From contig CM046882.1 of NCBI GenBank assembly GCA_025667525.1, positions 501,278,792 through 501,342,791 of the forward strand: a stretch of 64,000 nucleotides of DNA, read 5' to 3'. Shown one piece after another: positions 40,476 through 51,548 of the stretch. The notes below the pieces were generated by a model. The model saw only the letters and a list, made by a program, of their open reading frames with translations. It was not told where the DNA came from and did not search any database. Position 1 is the stretch's first letter. Each line of letters starts with the position of its first letter. Source of the DNA: Glebionis coronaria. Lineage: Eukaryota > Streptophyta > Magnoliopsida > Asterales > Asteraceae. The translations under genes were made by a program, and so were the position numbers.

Positions 40476-40763
40476 TCAGTGATGACCACAAATTGGGTGC
40501 GCCTGGAAATACCGGCGCAGCCTTTTCGTGACGTACACTAGTGACAAAACCAACTTCTCCATTGATGAATAATTCAACTCCAGCCCTTGCAATGCTCTGC
40601 TTATAAAGTAAACCGGAGTCTGGACTGAGTCTCGATCAGTCATAAGGACTGCGCTTATTGCTCTGTACGTAGCGGACAGATACATAATGAGTTCCTCCTT
40701 AGGTCGGGGTGCAACTAGCATAGGAAGAGCTGCAAGATGTTGTTTAAGCTGCCCAAAGGCTTC
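40476..40763 (-). pseudogene. Gypsy-type (first) RNase H / connection domain of the Tat element
   Basis: EAFGQLKQHLAALPMLVAPR, AISAVLMTDRD and PVYFISRALQG match the RT-connected RNase H region. The usual catalytic aspartates are not obvious, as is common for the first RNase H in dual-RNase-H elements. A stop at 40764-40766 separates it from RT, and the frame changes again before 40442. Confidence 0.75.
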
Positions 40764-40766
40764 CTA

Positions 40767-41780
40767 TGCTTCTTTTGTCCAACGGAAGTCTCCTTTCTTT
40801 AAGCACTTCTTGAGTGTTTTGAATAGAGGTAGTGAATTCTCCGCGGATTTTGACAAGAACCTATTGAGCCCGACCAGCTTTCCATTGAGTGATTGTACCT
40901 CCTTGAGTGTCTGAGGGGATGGTAACTGTATCACGGCGTCCGTCTTCTCCGGACAAGGCTTGATGCCGTTTGGATTAATCATATACCCGAGGAACATTCC
41001 TTCGGTTGCCCCAAACTTGCACTTTTTTGGATTCAGTTTCATGTTGATTCTCCTCAACGTGTCGAACGTCTCCTGGATATCACGAAGAAGTGCCTCCTCC
41101 GTATGGCTCTTGATGACCAAATCGTTAACATAGACCTCAAGGTTACGGCCTATCTGGGAGTCGAAGACTTTATCAACAAGTCGCTGATATGTCGCTCTGG
41201 TGTTCTTTAGTCCTAACGACATTTTCGTGTAACAATATATGCCCTGACTAGTGTGGAACGCCGTATTCTCCTCGTCCTCCTCCGCCATCTGGATCTAATG
41301 GTATCCTTTGTACGCATCTAAAAGACATTTGAAAGGGTATCCGCATAAGGATTCTACCTTCCAATAAATTTCTGGCAACGGATAGCAGTCTTGCGGACAG
41401 GCTTTGTTCAAGTCCGTGAAGTCCACACACATGCGCCAGCTCCCATCATGCTTCTTGACCATGGCCGGATTGGACAACCATTCGTGGTAATATACCTCGC
41501 GCATAATTCCTGCGTCCACCAATTTCTGTACCTCATCCAGTATTGCCTGGTTGCGTTCTGGTGCTTGACCACACTTCTTTTGCTTAATAGGAGGATATCC
41601 CTGGCGGATTTGAAGTTTATGTTCTGATATCGAACGCGGCACACCTGTCATATGCTTTGGCTCCCATGCGAATATATCAAGGTTTGCTTTTAGGAGAGAG
41701 CACATGACCTTCTTCCCTTTATCCGATAGCGTTCCCCCTATGGCTACCTCTTGCTCCGGGTAGTCGGGGTGAATTACCAC
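40767..41780 (-). pseudogene. Reverse transcriptase domain of the Tat element, inactive
   Basis: VDFTDLNKACPQDCYPLPEI, YCYTKMSLGLKNTRATYQR and FLGYMINPNGIKPCPEK are the conserved RT palm and thumb blocks. The active-site box reads YVND where the family has two adjacent aspartates; the altered codon is at 41124-41126. An in-frame TAG at 41295-41297 also breaks the domain. RT would copy the element's RNA into DNA in the cytoplasmic particle. Confidence 0.9.
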
Positions 41781-41787
41781 CTTCCAA

Positions 41788-42366
41788 TTAGGGGGGGGGT
41801 GGTGATCCTTCCTTAATGCGAACCGGCTGGACTGGTGTTTTCACGGCGTGGAATTCGGATGCCGGTACGATCGAACTGTAAATTGTAACAATTCCCTCTT
41901 CGACTGGGAATTTAATCATGCCATGAGCCGTGGAAGGGACCGCCCGTATGGCTAAGATCACTGGCCTTCCGATAATACCATTATTTGGGGAGTGTGAACG
42001 TATCACCATAAAGTTCATCCATGCCGTGGTGGAATTCTCTTTATCCCCAATGGTTACCAGTAGACGTAACTGTCCTATTGGCCAGATAGTGTCTCCACTA
42101 AAGCCAATGAGCGGTGACGTGGCCAACACTAATTGACTTTTTATCTTTGGTCGTAGCTGTACGAAGCAGTGCTCGTAGAGTACTTCCGCTGATGATCCCC
42201 CGTCCACATACATACGACGAACGTTGTGTGTTCCAATGCTTACCTCAATCGTGAGAGGTGCATCAGCCACGTTGCTTGCCGTAATTGGAGGGAATGAGAT
42301 CTCTCTGCCGCGTGAAATTTTTTGGCTAACTTTCTGCTTTGTGCAGTGCTGCCAAGATTGGATCAT
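41788..42366 (-). pseudogene. Aspartic protease region of the Tat element
   Basis: MYVDGGSSAEVLYEHCF contains the single catalytic Asp in the DGGSS form usual for Tat proteases. SHSPNNGIIGRPVI is the conserved second block with ILGR-like sequence. It processes the Gag-Pol precursor in active elements. It is joined to RT through a G-run at 41792-41800 that shifts the frame. Confidence 0.85.
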
Positions 42367-44011
42367 ATATATGGTTGAAGACTTGTCCTTTTGGGAGTCC
42401 TTCTTGTCGTACTTTTTGTTATCCTTCCCATCCTTCCAATCCTTGACTAGATGTTTGAGTTTCCCTGATTTAATCAGTGACTCTATATGCTTCTTAAGCT
42501 GTATTCACTCCTCCGTGTCGTGGCCCTTGTCATTGTGTAATTTTCATAAGCGATTTCCTTGACGGCGGTCGACTGGAGTTGTCATTGGGGGAGGCCTTGG
42601 GAAGTTCGCTCCTTCTGTCAACAAGATATCTTGGTAAGTCATCTTTAGAGGGGTGAATTTGTCATCTGACCGCCCTCCTTTACTCTGGCTCTTGTAATCT
42701 GAGCTCCTTCCGTTGCCTTGGGTGCTTTGACCCCCCTGATTGCCTCTTGGGTTGGTCGTTCGATCGATAGTTATGATTTCCCTTTGTAGGATACGTCGCA
42801 GCTACCGCGGTTTCTCCTTCTACAAAGTTTCTAACCCTTTCCATGAGGTCGTCGTACCTCTCCGGTCGTTTGTCATTGAGATTCCTAATTAGCTCCCTTT
42901 CCGTTATGGCATGCATGTAGTCAGAAATTTTCAGGAGCTCCGGGCACGTTTTTGTGTGCGTGCACTCGTCATTGAAACATTTCGTGAAGTGCTCCGTAGA
43001 CTCTCCGGGCCGTTGCTTGACGGTTTCTAATGAGACCGGATCCCTATTATACTTCTTTCGTTGAGTATAACTGTTTTTGAACGCTGTGCGCAGCTCGCCG
43101 AAGCTATCAATACTTCGGTGAGGGAGCCTTTCAAACCAATCACGGGCATTGCCAATCAAGGTCGAATTGAACATCTGGCACCATATAGGCATCGACCATC
43201 GTTCAATTTTCGCCTGCGTATCAAATATCTTTAGGTGATCATCAGGATCACCAGACCCATCATAGGTTTTAACGCACGTTGACATACGGCGCTTCTTTTC
43301 CTCAGAGTAGTTCCGTATGCGGAGAGTGAAGGCATCCTCTCTGTCGTCGCACAATGGACGGGAGAGATCCTCCTCTTCGGTCCGATAGTAGGGGTCATCA
43401 TAGTATCCCTCATCGTCCGATGGTGGCGGGGGTATACCTACGTCGTTGACGCTTGGGAGGATGGTCATCTGAATCCGACCCCGAGGGGCCGGGAGGAGGG
43501 GGCGGTGCAACACTTCTCAACTGATGACCACTCTTGTGAGAAGAGCTAGGAGCTTTCTTCCCACTGTTCACCCTATCCCACACGCTGGTGCGGCGATTGT
43601 TTACGGGTGTTTCCAACATCGGGCGTTCGGTAGAGCCGTCAGACCTATCCCCTTCCTCACGGGCTTGTAGCAGTTCCTGCATGATGCGATCCCTATGCGC
43701 TCGAATACATTCCGAGGTTGAGGGTTTTCCTCAAGGGGAGTTCGTTCCTATGGGCGCGCCCTCCTTTTCCTCTTTTGAGTTTGAGGGGAGGTGTCAGGCG
43801 CGACACTCCCAAAGTTAAGCCTAGATTGAAGGTTCCTTCCCAGGTTTAGCCTTGACGTGATACCCGGGACGATCCTGTCAAAGTTCTGCGTGAGAACGCG
43901 CTTGAGGTCTTCGTCACCGAGTGATTCCACGTCTAATTCCGTCTCGATTGGTGGCCTCTGCGGCTCCTTGTTAGGGGCCTTTGGTGCACTCCCCGGATCA
44001 GGATTGTCCAT
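42367..44011 (-). pseudogene. Gag of the Tat element, frameshifted
   Basis: A start codon at 44009-44011 opens MDNPDPGSAPKAP, about 250 bp after the PBS. Frames change near 43,740 and near 43,430. The retrotransposon-gag capsid domain lies in 42,950-43,260 (YDGSGDPDDHLKIF, MFNSTLIGNARDWFERLP, VKQRPGESTEHFTKCFNDE). A Lys/Arg-rich region follows. The stretch to 42,367 continues with KLHNDKGHDTEE and a lysine-rich segment, the usual Tat gag-protease linker, containing another stop. Confidence 0.85.
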
Positions 44012-44240
44012 GGTGATGGTTGGTGGTGGGGTATTGTTGGGCGTGCCTGCCCCACCAAAAGACTGAAAGACGTTTCGGTTATTCAGTCCGCATGTTTAGC
44101 TGCCAGGGGACTGGGTGGAGATGAGTATCCCATCCCCCGTAGAATTTTGGTTCCCAGGATTCGTGTTCCTCGGATTCCCTTGTGGATGTCCCTTCGTCAT
44201 TAGAAGATATCGAGATTAAGATTTTAGCTTAGTGTTTGGG

Positions 44241-44260
44241 TCCCACGGATGGCGCCAACT
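44241..44260 (-). promoter_or_regulatory. Tat primer-binding site
   Basis: The minus strand reads AGTTGGCGCCATCCGTGGGA right after the LTR end ATCAACA. The TGGCGCC start is that of the non-Met primers used by Tat elements. The exact tRNA was not determined. Confidence 0.75.
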
Positions 44261-44561
44261 TGTTGATACAAAAGTTGGATGATCCTTGCTTGACCCGAAT
44301 TAGGCTTAATTCGGGTAGGCTGGGCTCCGACTCCTGCAACAAGTGAATAACTTGCTGAGATCCTGCACACTAAAGCAACACGCGTTAGACTTACCGTGGG
44401 AGCGTGTCCCACGATTAGACTCCGGCGTGAGAGTAAGTAATCGGTTTAGGGTTATGAATCGGCTGTAGGTTGAGAGTATAGAGAATGTAATACCTTTGTG
44501 GAACCCTTGGGGGTTCCTCATATAGGCAGTGAAATCCTAATGGGCTGTCACTGTTACTTCG
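44261..44561 (-). repeat. Tat 5' LTR, first part
   Basis: Matches 23048-23350 of the left LTR with several substitutions and ends at GTTACTTCG, where the Athila-like element starts. The TATA region is altered (CTATATGAGG). Confidence 0.92.
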
Positions 44562-44823
44562 TCCATAATATAGAGATTTTACTAGTTCAAAGTTCGTTTT
44601 GTCTCGACTGGATTCGAATTGATTACAGTTTAAAGTGTGACTCAGTCGTCTTTGGTGAGAAGAAAGTAAATTGTCGTTGAGTATCTAAATAAAATAAAAT
44701 AAAAATGAAAGCTTGAAAATATAAAACTAAAATTAAAGACTTTAAAAATTAAATGACAAAAGTTTAAAACTTTAATAAAAATAAAACTGAAAATAAAATA
44801 AAATAAAATAAAATAAAATAAAA

Positions 44824-45290
44824 CTTCTTCGGATAAACTAATAATTTCGGAAAAACACCCTATTCTCGGAAAAACTAAATATTTTCGGACAAACCTATTA
44901 ATTCGGATAAATGAAATATTTTCGGAATAAACAAGAAATTCGGATAAATGACCTATTTTCGGAAAACCCTATTTCTTCGGAATAAACATGGATTTTCGGA
45001 ATAAAAGGGAATTTTCGGAATAACTGGTCTAATTCGGATAAAAGAGGATCTTCGGAAAAAATTAAAGATTTTCGGAATAACAGAATAAGTTCGGAATGCT
45101 GGGATTTTCGGAATAAATGAAAATTATCGGAATAAAGTAAATATTCGGATAAATAGGAATTTCGGATAAACTGAATTGCAAAGAAAATTTTCGGAAAAGT
45201 TTATTTCGTATAAACAAGCAATCTTCGGAATAACTAAGTTCGGAAAAAGGGAATGTTTTTCGGAATTATAAACCCTCTTCCGAAGATCTA
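44824..45290. repeat. TTCGGA-repeat array in the Athila-like LTR
   Basis: About two dozen copies of TTCGGA(A/T)AA(A/T) are spaced irregularly by roughly 13-25 bp within AT-rich filler. It lies downstream of the TATA box, so it would be in the R/U5 leader of the transcript. The other LTR has the same array (61726-62175). Confidence 0.9.
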
Positions 45291-45817
45291 CAAAAATCAG
45301 ATAACAAACAGTAGATTCTAATAAAATAGGAGATAAGCTACAAATAAGCAATTACCAAATAAGCAATCAACCAAAACTTAATCTAAATAAATTTTAAGAA
45401 AAAACTAATTAAACCAAAAATCAAAAACTTTAAAAACACTTAATAATCTAAAAATTAAAAATCAACTTTTTATAGAAATAAACTTCTAAAAACACTAAAT
45501 TAAAATAAGCCAAACACACAATAATCTATAAGATCAATAAAGCTAAAACATCAACACAATAAAACCATAAAGAACAATCAAATAAGCATATCAATAAGCA
45601 AATAAGCATAAAGATTAAACAAACAAGAAAGGTAGAATGAGATTAATGAAAAGCTTGATTAAAGATTAAGATTCAACAACACAAATTTAAAAACTTACAA
45701 GATAAATTTGCAGAAAGGAAGGACAATAATGAAAGACAATATGAAAAGTCTTTAAAATTAGAGTGGAGAACTAAAAATAAATTTAGCTAACACCTCAAAA
45801 AATGAGGTTAAGGGTCA

Positions 45818-45827
45818 CTATTTATAG
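45818..45827 (-). promoter_or_regulatory. TATA box of the Athila-like LTR
   Basis: CTATAAATAG on the minus strand, conserved in the second LTR at 62705-62714. It separates U3 (to the right) from the transcribed part. Confidence 0.6.
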
Positions 45828-46273
45828 GGGAGAGGGAGGAGTAGGTTGCTTCCTTCTTTCTTTCTTTTGTCTTTTCGTCTTTCGTCTTTGACAATAAACT
45901 CGTCATTCTCGACTTTATCTCGGGATTTGTCGATAAATAAAATGAACTCGTCTTCTAATTTCTTCATTAATTAGATTTGGTTCTCCGACATCGTTAAACT
46001 TCCATCTTTGGTCTTTTTCTTCGATAAATCTTCAGAATAGGCCTTTGACTTCCGTTCTTTTTGCACTATTGATCTTTTGACTTCGTCTTTTGTCTTTTTC
46101 TTCGATAAAAGCCCGTGAAAGCCCGTGTTTTCTCCCGTTTTCATATTTTGATCCTAAAATACAACAAAACATAAACCACGCATAATCCCTACATTTACGA
46201 CATAAAATACACGTTATGGTCTCGTTTTAATTGTAATTAAGTGGTAAAAGGATGGGTGTTTTTACACCTATCA

Positions 46274-48370
46274 AATCCCCTACACTTGACCATTGCAATG
46301 CCCTCATGCGATGCATTAGTTATAAAGCAAGATTTACATTTTCTATCATAATTAACCCACTTTGGCCTTTATTAAACACAAGACATTAATGAAACTAAAA
46401 AGATAGAAAATAACAAAATACTTGAAAGGAGAAAAAGTAAAGAGATCGAAGACTTACATTAGGGCTTTGGATGTCATGAATGTTTATCACCCTCAAGTTT
46501 TACGTTCCCCATACCAAGCTTAAAAACGAGATCATTGTTATTATAAGTTAGCAAGCTAACACAAACTCATGTGGCTCAATTATTAGCTTAGACTCCCTTA
46601 TTCCTAGGTGTATCTATTATATTTTATTATTGTCTTGAATGATCACGAGGATGCATTGTTGACTTATTTCGATAGTTATTTAGGCTAAAAATAAAGTAGG
46701 ACGATTTAATCCATAGTTAGCTAAAGGACAAAATCTTTTAAAACTGCTTCTCGAAACCTCACAAAGTTCATATCTTGGCATAACTCGCTTCACGATTTGA
46801 GACCTTTCTCGGACCGATATTTGGCATTGACTTCATACTTCAAATCTTGAGAGACGTTCTTGAAATAATGGTCTTCTCTTCATAATAGGAATTTTTTCAC
46901 TTGAAGTTTTTGAGAGATTCTTCAAAATTGGACCACGACTTCTTCATTTTTATCCAATCTTTATTTTGGATATTGATATACAACGATCCGCCTCCTTTTA
47001 GGACTTGGATCTATTTATCCTCATACCTTGCTAGGGTCATTTCGGATAGACTTCTCCATGATCTTTAGGAGAGTATTTGCTTTTCGTCGTGTGTCTCGAT
47101 CCTTCATATTGATTTTTGATAAATGATTCTTCACATCACTTTGGATCTTTAGCAACAAAATGTAGCCCTCATGCCTTGTTAGGGCCTTTTCGGACTCGCC
47201 AATCTTCGCATCCCGCTTCAATAAGTTATGCCTTTGCTATGAACTCTAATTAATCCCGAGCAACTTTTAAACGATCTTGTGCTAGAAGCTAAGTAACTTT
47301 TCAAATCGTACGACCTTATTTATTGCAATTATATTTATTAACAAACGATGAGAGAAAAAGCTCATAATTAACTCACATAAATTCATGAAAGAATACCAAA
47401 CTTATAATTGACTCTATCATCTCTCGTTCTCATAATTTAAAATCTCAAGGAATGAGACTCGTGGATGCTTAGCCTATTAAATCAAAGTTTTGGGTTTTTA
47501 AGTCATCTATAGGATCTTGCATCATCTTAGACTTTTTCAAGTTTAGAATTTGCATTTTAAAGTTCCCTTGATAAACGACTTTCTAGGATCAATTATAGTA
47601 ACTTGCGAAAAGTTCTTGTTCTTAACCCGTAAGAGTTAAGACTTTCACGTTTTAAAGTTCCCTATAAAAAAGCCTAGCAAAACTTGATTTAAACACGTTA
47701 AGGATACTAGCTAGAGTAAACTTGGATAAGTAAACTCGGGTTGAGTCAAAAGATTCATGACGGACCTAATATATCAAAGACATCTAAACTTATTAAAACC
47801 ATATTATTAAAATTTATTCTAGCAACGAAAGAAAATAATGATAACAAAGGAAAATACAATTAGGCCAAAATAGATCAAAATTTTTTAAAAAATGTCGAAA
47901 AATCAATTTTCCGATTAAAATGAGGACAAATACAAGGAAAAGGCCACTTAACTTCGATAGAAGTCCCCCTACACTTGATATAAACATTGTCCTCAATGTT
48001 TAAGCATGTGAGAGTAAATTCCCCTACACTTAAGACATTGTGCACTTTGTTTAAATCTTGCTAAGGAAAGGACAACTAAAGTGATTCCTATTTTAATATT
48101 AAAGAATATAAAATAGTGAATCAAAAAAGTTTAGGATAGAACCAGGAAGACGGGTACACGAAATCACGGGTCGTCAAAAGTCATCAAAAGTGGATCTTGA
48201 AAGCTCGAATCCCTACACATCATAAGAAAGAAAACAACAAACGCATACTAGGGTCTCCCCTTACACTTATTAGAAAAATGGATAAAAAGGATATATACTC
48301 GGGTTGCCTCCCAAGAAGCACTTGTTTTTGTTCACTAGTCGTGAGCCTGACTCGACCTTGATTACAATGG
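46274..48370. other. Athila-like element: long non-coding region before the 3' LTR
   Basis: About 2.1 kb with no family-specific coding sequence on either strand. RT, RNase H and integrase would be expected upstream of here in a complete element and are absent. Short open frames lack motifs. Confidence 0.6.
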
Positions 48371-48817
48371 TCAGAAGCTTGAAGAACACCCACCGGGGTC
48401 AAATACATGGTTTTCGTCCATCAAGTAGCACAAGCTTAAGGTGAACAAGACAAGCCAAAGAAGAGTAGGCAAGGTTCCCTTAAGCAGTTGTTGAGCATGG
48501 TGATAGAAAGTATGATGAAGTGCAAGCATATCTCCATTGTTTCCAAGAGTCTTTCCTTTTATTTCATCAGATGGATACTGAGATGGCTGAAGAATTGTGA
48601 TACCCGGATCGAACACCTTTTCCTTTAGGGGAAAATAAGACTTAGACTCAGTAGACCTTGAAGATTCGCCCATAAACTGCACAATCTCATCTGAAGAAGG
48701 TGGAAAGAGAGGTGTCACGACATAGGTACTACGGATATTGGTGTCTTCCGGTTTCTTCTCCTTTGCAACAGGTTTCTTAATATCCGAAGGAGGATAAAGA
48801 CCATAATCAAAGTTCAA
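48371..48817 (-). CDS. C-terminal ORF of the Athila-like element with hydrophobic segment
   Basis: 148 residues, MNFDYGLYPPSDIKK to DPGGCSSSF. Mostly polar (FDPGITILQPSQYPSDEIKG), but residues of about 110-135 form a strongly hydrophobic stretch (TLPTLLWLVLFTLSLCYLM) that could be a membrane helix. It follows the protease region after a frame break. It may be the tail of the gag-protease polyprotein or a relic of the env-like ORF known from Athila. I cannot decide between these. Confidence 0.4.
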   Translation of the reverse strand: MNFDYGLYPPSDIKKPVAKEKKPEDTNIRSTYVVTPLFPPSSDEIVQFMGESSRSTESKSYFPLKEKVFDPGITILQPSQYPSDEIKGKTLGNNGDMLALHHTFYHHAQQLLKGTLPTLLWLVLFTLSLCYLMDENHVFDPGGCSSSF

Positions 48818-49048
48818 AGAAGGAGAATCATGCTCATTGGAAAAGTACGTATTAAGAAAAGTGGCAAATCTTCCTCAAATGAGTAATTATCCAAAGTAGG
48901 ATCAAGCATTGTTGGCGGATGATCTTCATCAAAAATAGGAGCACAATCATCAGTAGAAGACATAACACTTGAAGAATCACTCGAAAGAGTATCAACAACA
49001 TCAAAGTCATCATAAGTTGGCATGTCTTTATACTCTGAAGAAAAATCA

Positions 49049-51505
49049 TCATAATATCCACATCGGAACTAAAATCATTATCATATTCATCATAGATTGG
49101 TGGAGCATCATAAATTGGTGGGGCATACAAATTGGGAAGAGGATCTTTAGAATCTTCCACATTTCTTGAAAAAGTGGATTATCATAGATAGGCTCGAAAA
49201 GAGGATTGTTGTAAACGATAAAATCATCAAGCTTTGTACTCTCTAAAGTAGGTGTATCAAGCTCGTCTTGAAGCACATCAATCATGTTCGCCGATTCTCT
49301 TCCATTTGATTTGTTTGTGATCTTCCCCATCTTAAAAAATTGTTGATCATTCCCGATCCTTAAATTTAGTTCACCTTCGGCAACATCGACTAAAGCTTTT
49401 CTGGTTCTCAAGAATGGCCATCCAAGTATTAACGGAATACGAGGGTCCATTTCATAATCAACAACAACAAAATCGACCGGAAAAGTGAAGGTACCAACTT
49501 TAACAAAACATCTTCGACAATACCAATGGGGTAAGCGAGAGTTCGATTTGCTAGCTCAAGAGTCATCTTTGTTGGTGAAAGATCGGGCAATGATAACTTT
49601 TTCCAAACACTTAATGGCATTAAATTGATACTTGCCCCGAGATCGGCTAAGGCAGTAAATTCTTCAATTTTGTTAAATGTACAAGGAAGCACAAAACGAC
49701 CGGGATCTCCAAGTTTTTCCGGAGGTTCTTTAAGGAGGACTGCAGAACAATTTTCATTTACGCGGGTGTTGACAAACTCAACCATTTTTTCTTCTTATTA
49801 ATCAAATCTTTAAACATCTTAACAAATTTGGGCATTTGGGCAAGAGATTCAACAAGGCTAATGGTGATGTTCACTCCCGAAATATTTTTCAAAAAGTTTG
49901 GCACTTGAATGTCATCCTTGGTGAGCAATTTGCACTTGTCTAACCGAGATGGATAAGGAATATTGGGCTTAGGAGGTGTAGGTGTAGAAGGTGAAGGTGT
50001 AGAGGTAGAAGGTGGGGATGATGAAGGTTTTATCTTTGGTATTTCTTCCGTAAGAGGTGGAGACGGAAATGTAGAACTAGTACTAGGCATGGAAGTAGGA
50101 GGAATAAATGGGGGTGGAGGAGGTGTAGATGGAGTAACTGGGGGAGGGGTAGATGGTCCTACTAGAGTTTCTCCACTGCGTGTAGTAATAGCACTCACAT
50201 TAGCTCTTGGGTTGGTCACGGTATTCGAAGGAAGAGAGCCCGAAGCAGAGGGTTGAGTGTTTTGGAAGAAACTAGCCATCATATTCCTCAAATCATTCGT
50301 TTGATTGCTTAAAGAAGTTAGCATATCATTTCTAAGCTCGGTTCGAATATCATTCCCTTGTTTAGTGATATCACCTTTCAAGTTAATAATTTGACTTTGA
50401 AGGTTTTTCACCACCTCTCCATGGGTCCTCATGAAAGTTTCAACATCTTGATTAAATGTCGTGGGTTGAGTGAGGGGTGGAGTTTGGTGAGCGGGTGGGT
50501 GATATGGATTAGAAGCTCGAGGTTGGTTTGGATTGCTTCTATTGAAGTTGTTTGGGTTGTGGTTTTGAGGAGAAAAACCGGGTGAAAGAAAGTTGTTGGA
50601 ACGGTAACTAAGCAAGTTACGATCACCTGAGGTCGGGCTTGATAGCCTTCCGTTGAATAGTTACCATTAGCCGCATACACGTTTTTCGGATTGTCATAAG
50701 TAGAAGGACAATCAGTGTATGAATGAGGACCGCCGCAAGTCTCACAAGAAAGTGCTACAGCTTTAACTTGTTGATATTGGTTCGTAGCCATGAGTTGGAT
50801 ATTTTTGCTCATTTCGGTTATCATGCGGGTGATTTCGATCATCTCGGGGTTGGAAGAAGTAGAAGAAACATTGAACCTCGGGTTATTTATTGAGGATGCG
50901 GATGAATCCCAATTTTTGTGATGAGTGGTCATGTTCTCTATAAGCTCTCTACACTCCTCGGGTCTTCTTTTCATAAACGTACCACCGGCGGCAGCATTAA
51001 TCGTATCACGATCACGAAAAGTCAAACCGTTGTAGAAAGTATCAATTAAGGTGACGGGGAGCATATTATGGTTAGGACAACGATCGATCAAGACATTATA
51101 ACGTTCCCAAGCATCGAAAAGAGACTCATCAGGTTCTTGTGTGAAACCACTGATTTGATTACGAAGGCTCGTTACCAAGGATGGTGGAAAGTAGCGCGAC
51201 AAAAATCGTTGAGTCATTTCGTCCCATGTATGAATTGAATTCTCAGGAAGACGATCAAACCATTTTTTGGCATGGTGGGATAAAGTGTGTGGAAATAGAT
51301 GAAGGCGAAGAAAATCCATGGTAACACCGGACAATTTCATGCTTTGAGTGACGGTAATGAATTTGTCGAGGTGTTTGTTGGCATCATCATCCGGTAATCC
51401 GCGAAATGGACAAGTATTTTGAACTTGTTGGATCATGTGATGCTTCAACGAAAATTCGGGAGCCGTCATTTGCATCGGCACAATCGGTCCTCCACGTCCA
51501 TTCAT
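49049..51505 (-). pseudogene. Gag-protease of the Athila-like element (main part)
   Basis: The gag capsid domain is in 50,900-51,450 (HLDKFITVTQSMKLSGVTMD, FPHTLSHHAKKWFDRLP, WERYNVLIDRCPNH, TFYNGL, INAAAGGTF). A zinc knuckle follows, CETCGGPHSYTDC (about 50,720-50,760). After a frameshift near 50,600 come a Pro/Asn-rich region and ANVSAITTRSGETL. The protease block ALADLGASINLMPLSVWKKL is at about 49,600-49,660 and PLILGWPFLRTRKAL at 49,400-49,440, with frame changes near 49,785 and 49,440. Gag would build the particle. The order is that of plant Athila-type polyproteins but it stops after protease. Confidence 0.85.
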
Positions 51506-51548
51506 AGTAGGTTGGCATAGATCCTCATCGTACGAAGGTCAGGTTGAG

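Larger units (their letters stand above)
44562..46273 (-). repeat. Athila-like element 3' LTR (left)
   Basis: On the minus strand it starts TGATAGGTGTAAAAACACC after a purine-rich AGTGTAGGGGATT. It carries a TATA box (CTATAAATAG, 45818-45827) and ends near TATATTA. Its right end (33 bp) is missing from the other LTR. Confidence 0.85.

Noticed and set aside
49963..50256. Gly/Val-rich plus-strand frame
   Set aside because: It is the shadow of the proline-rich gag linker on the opposite strand.
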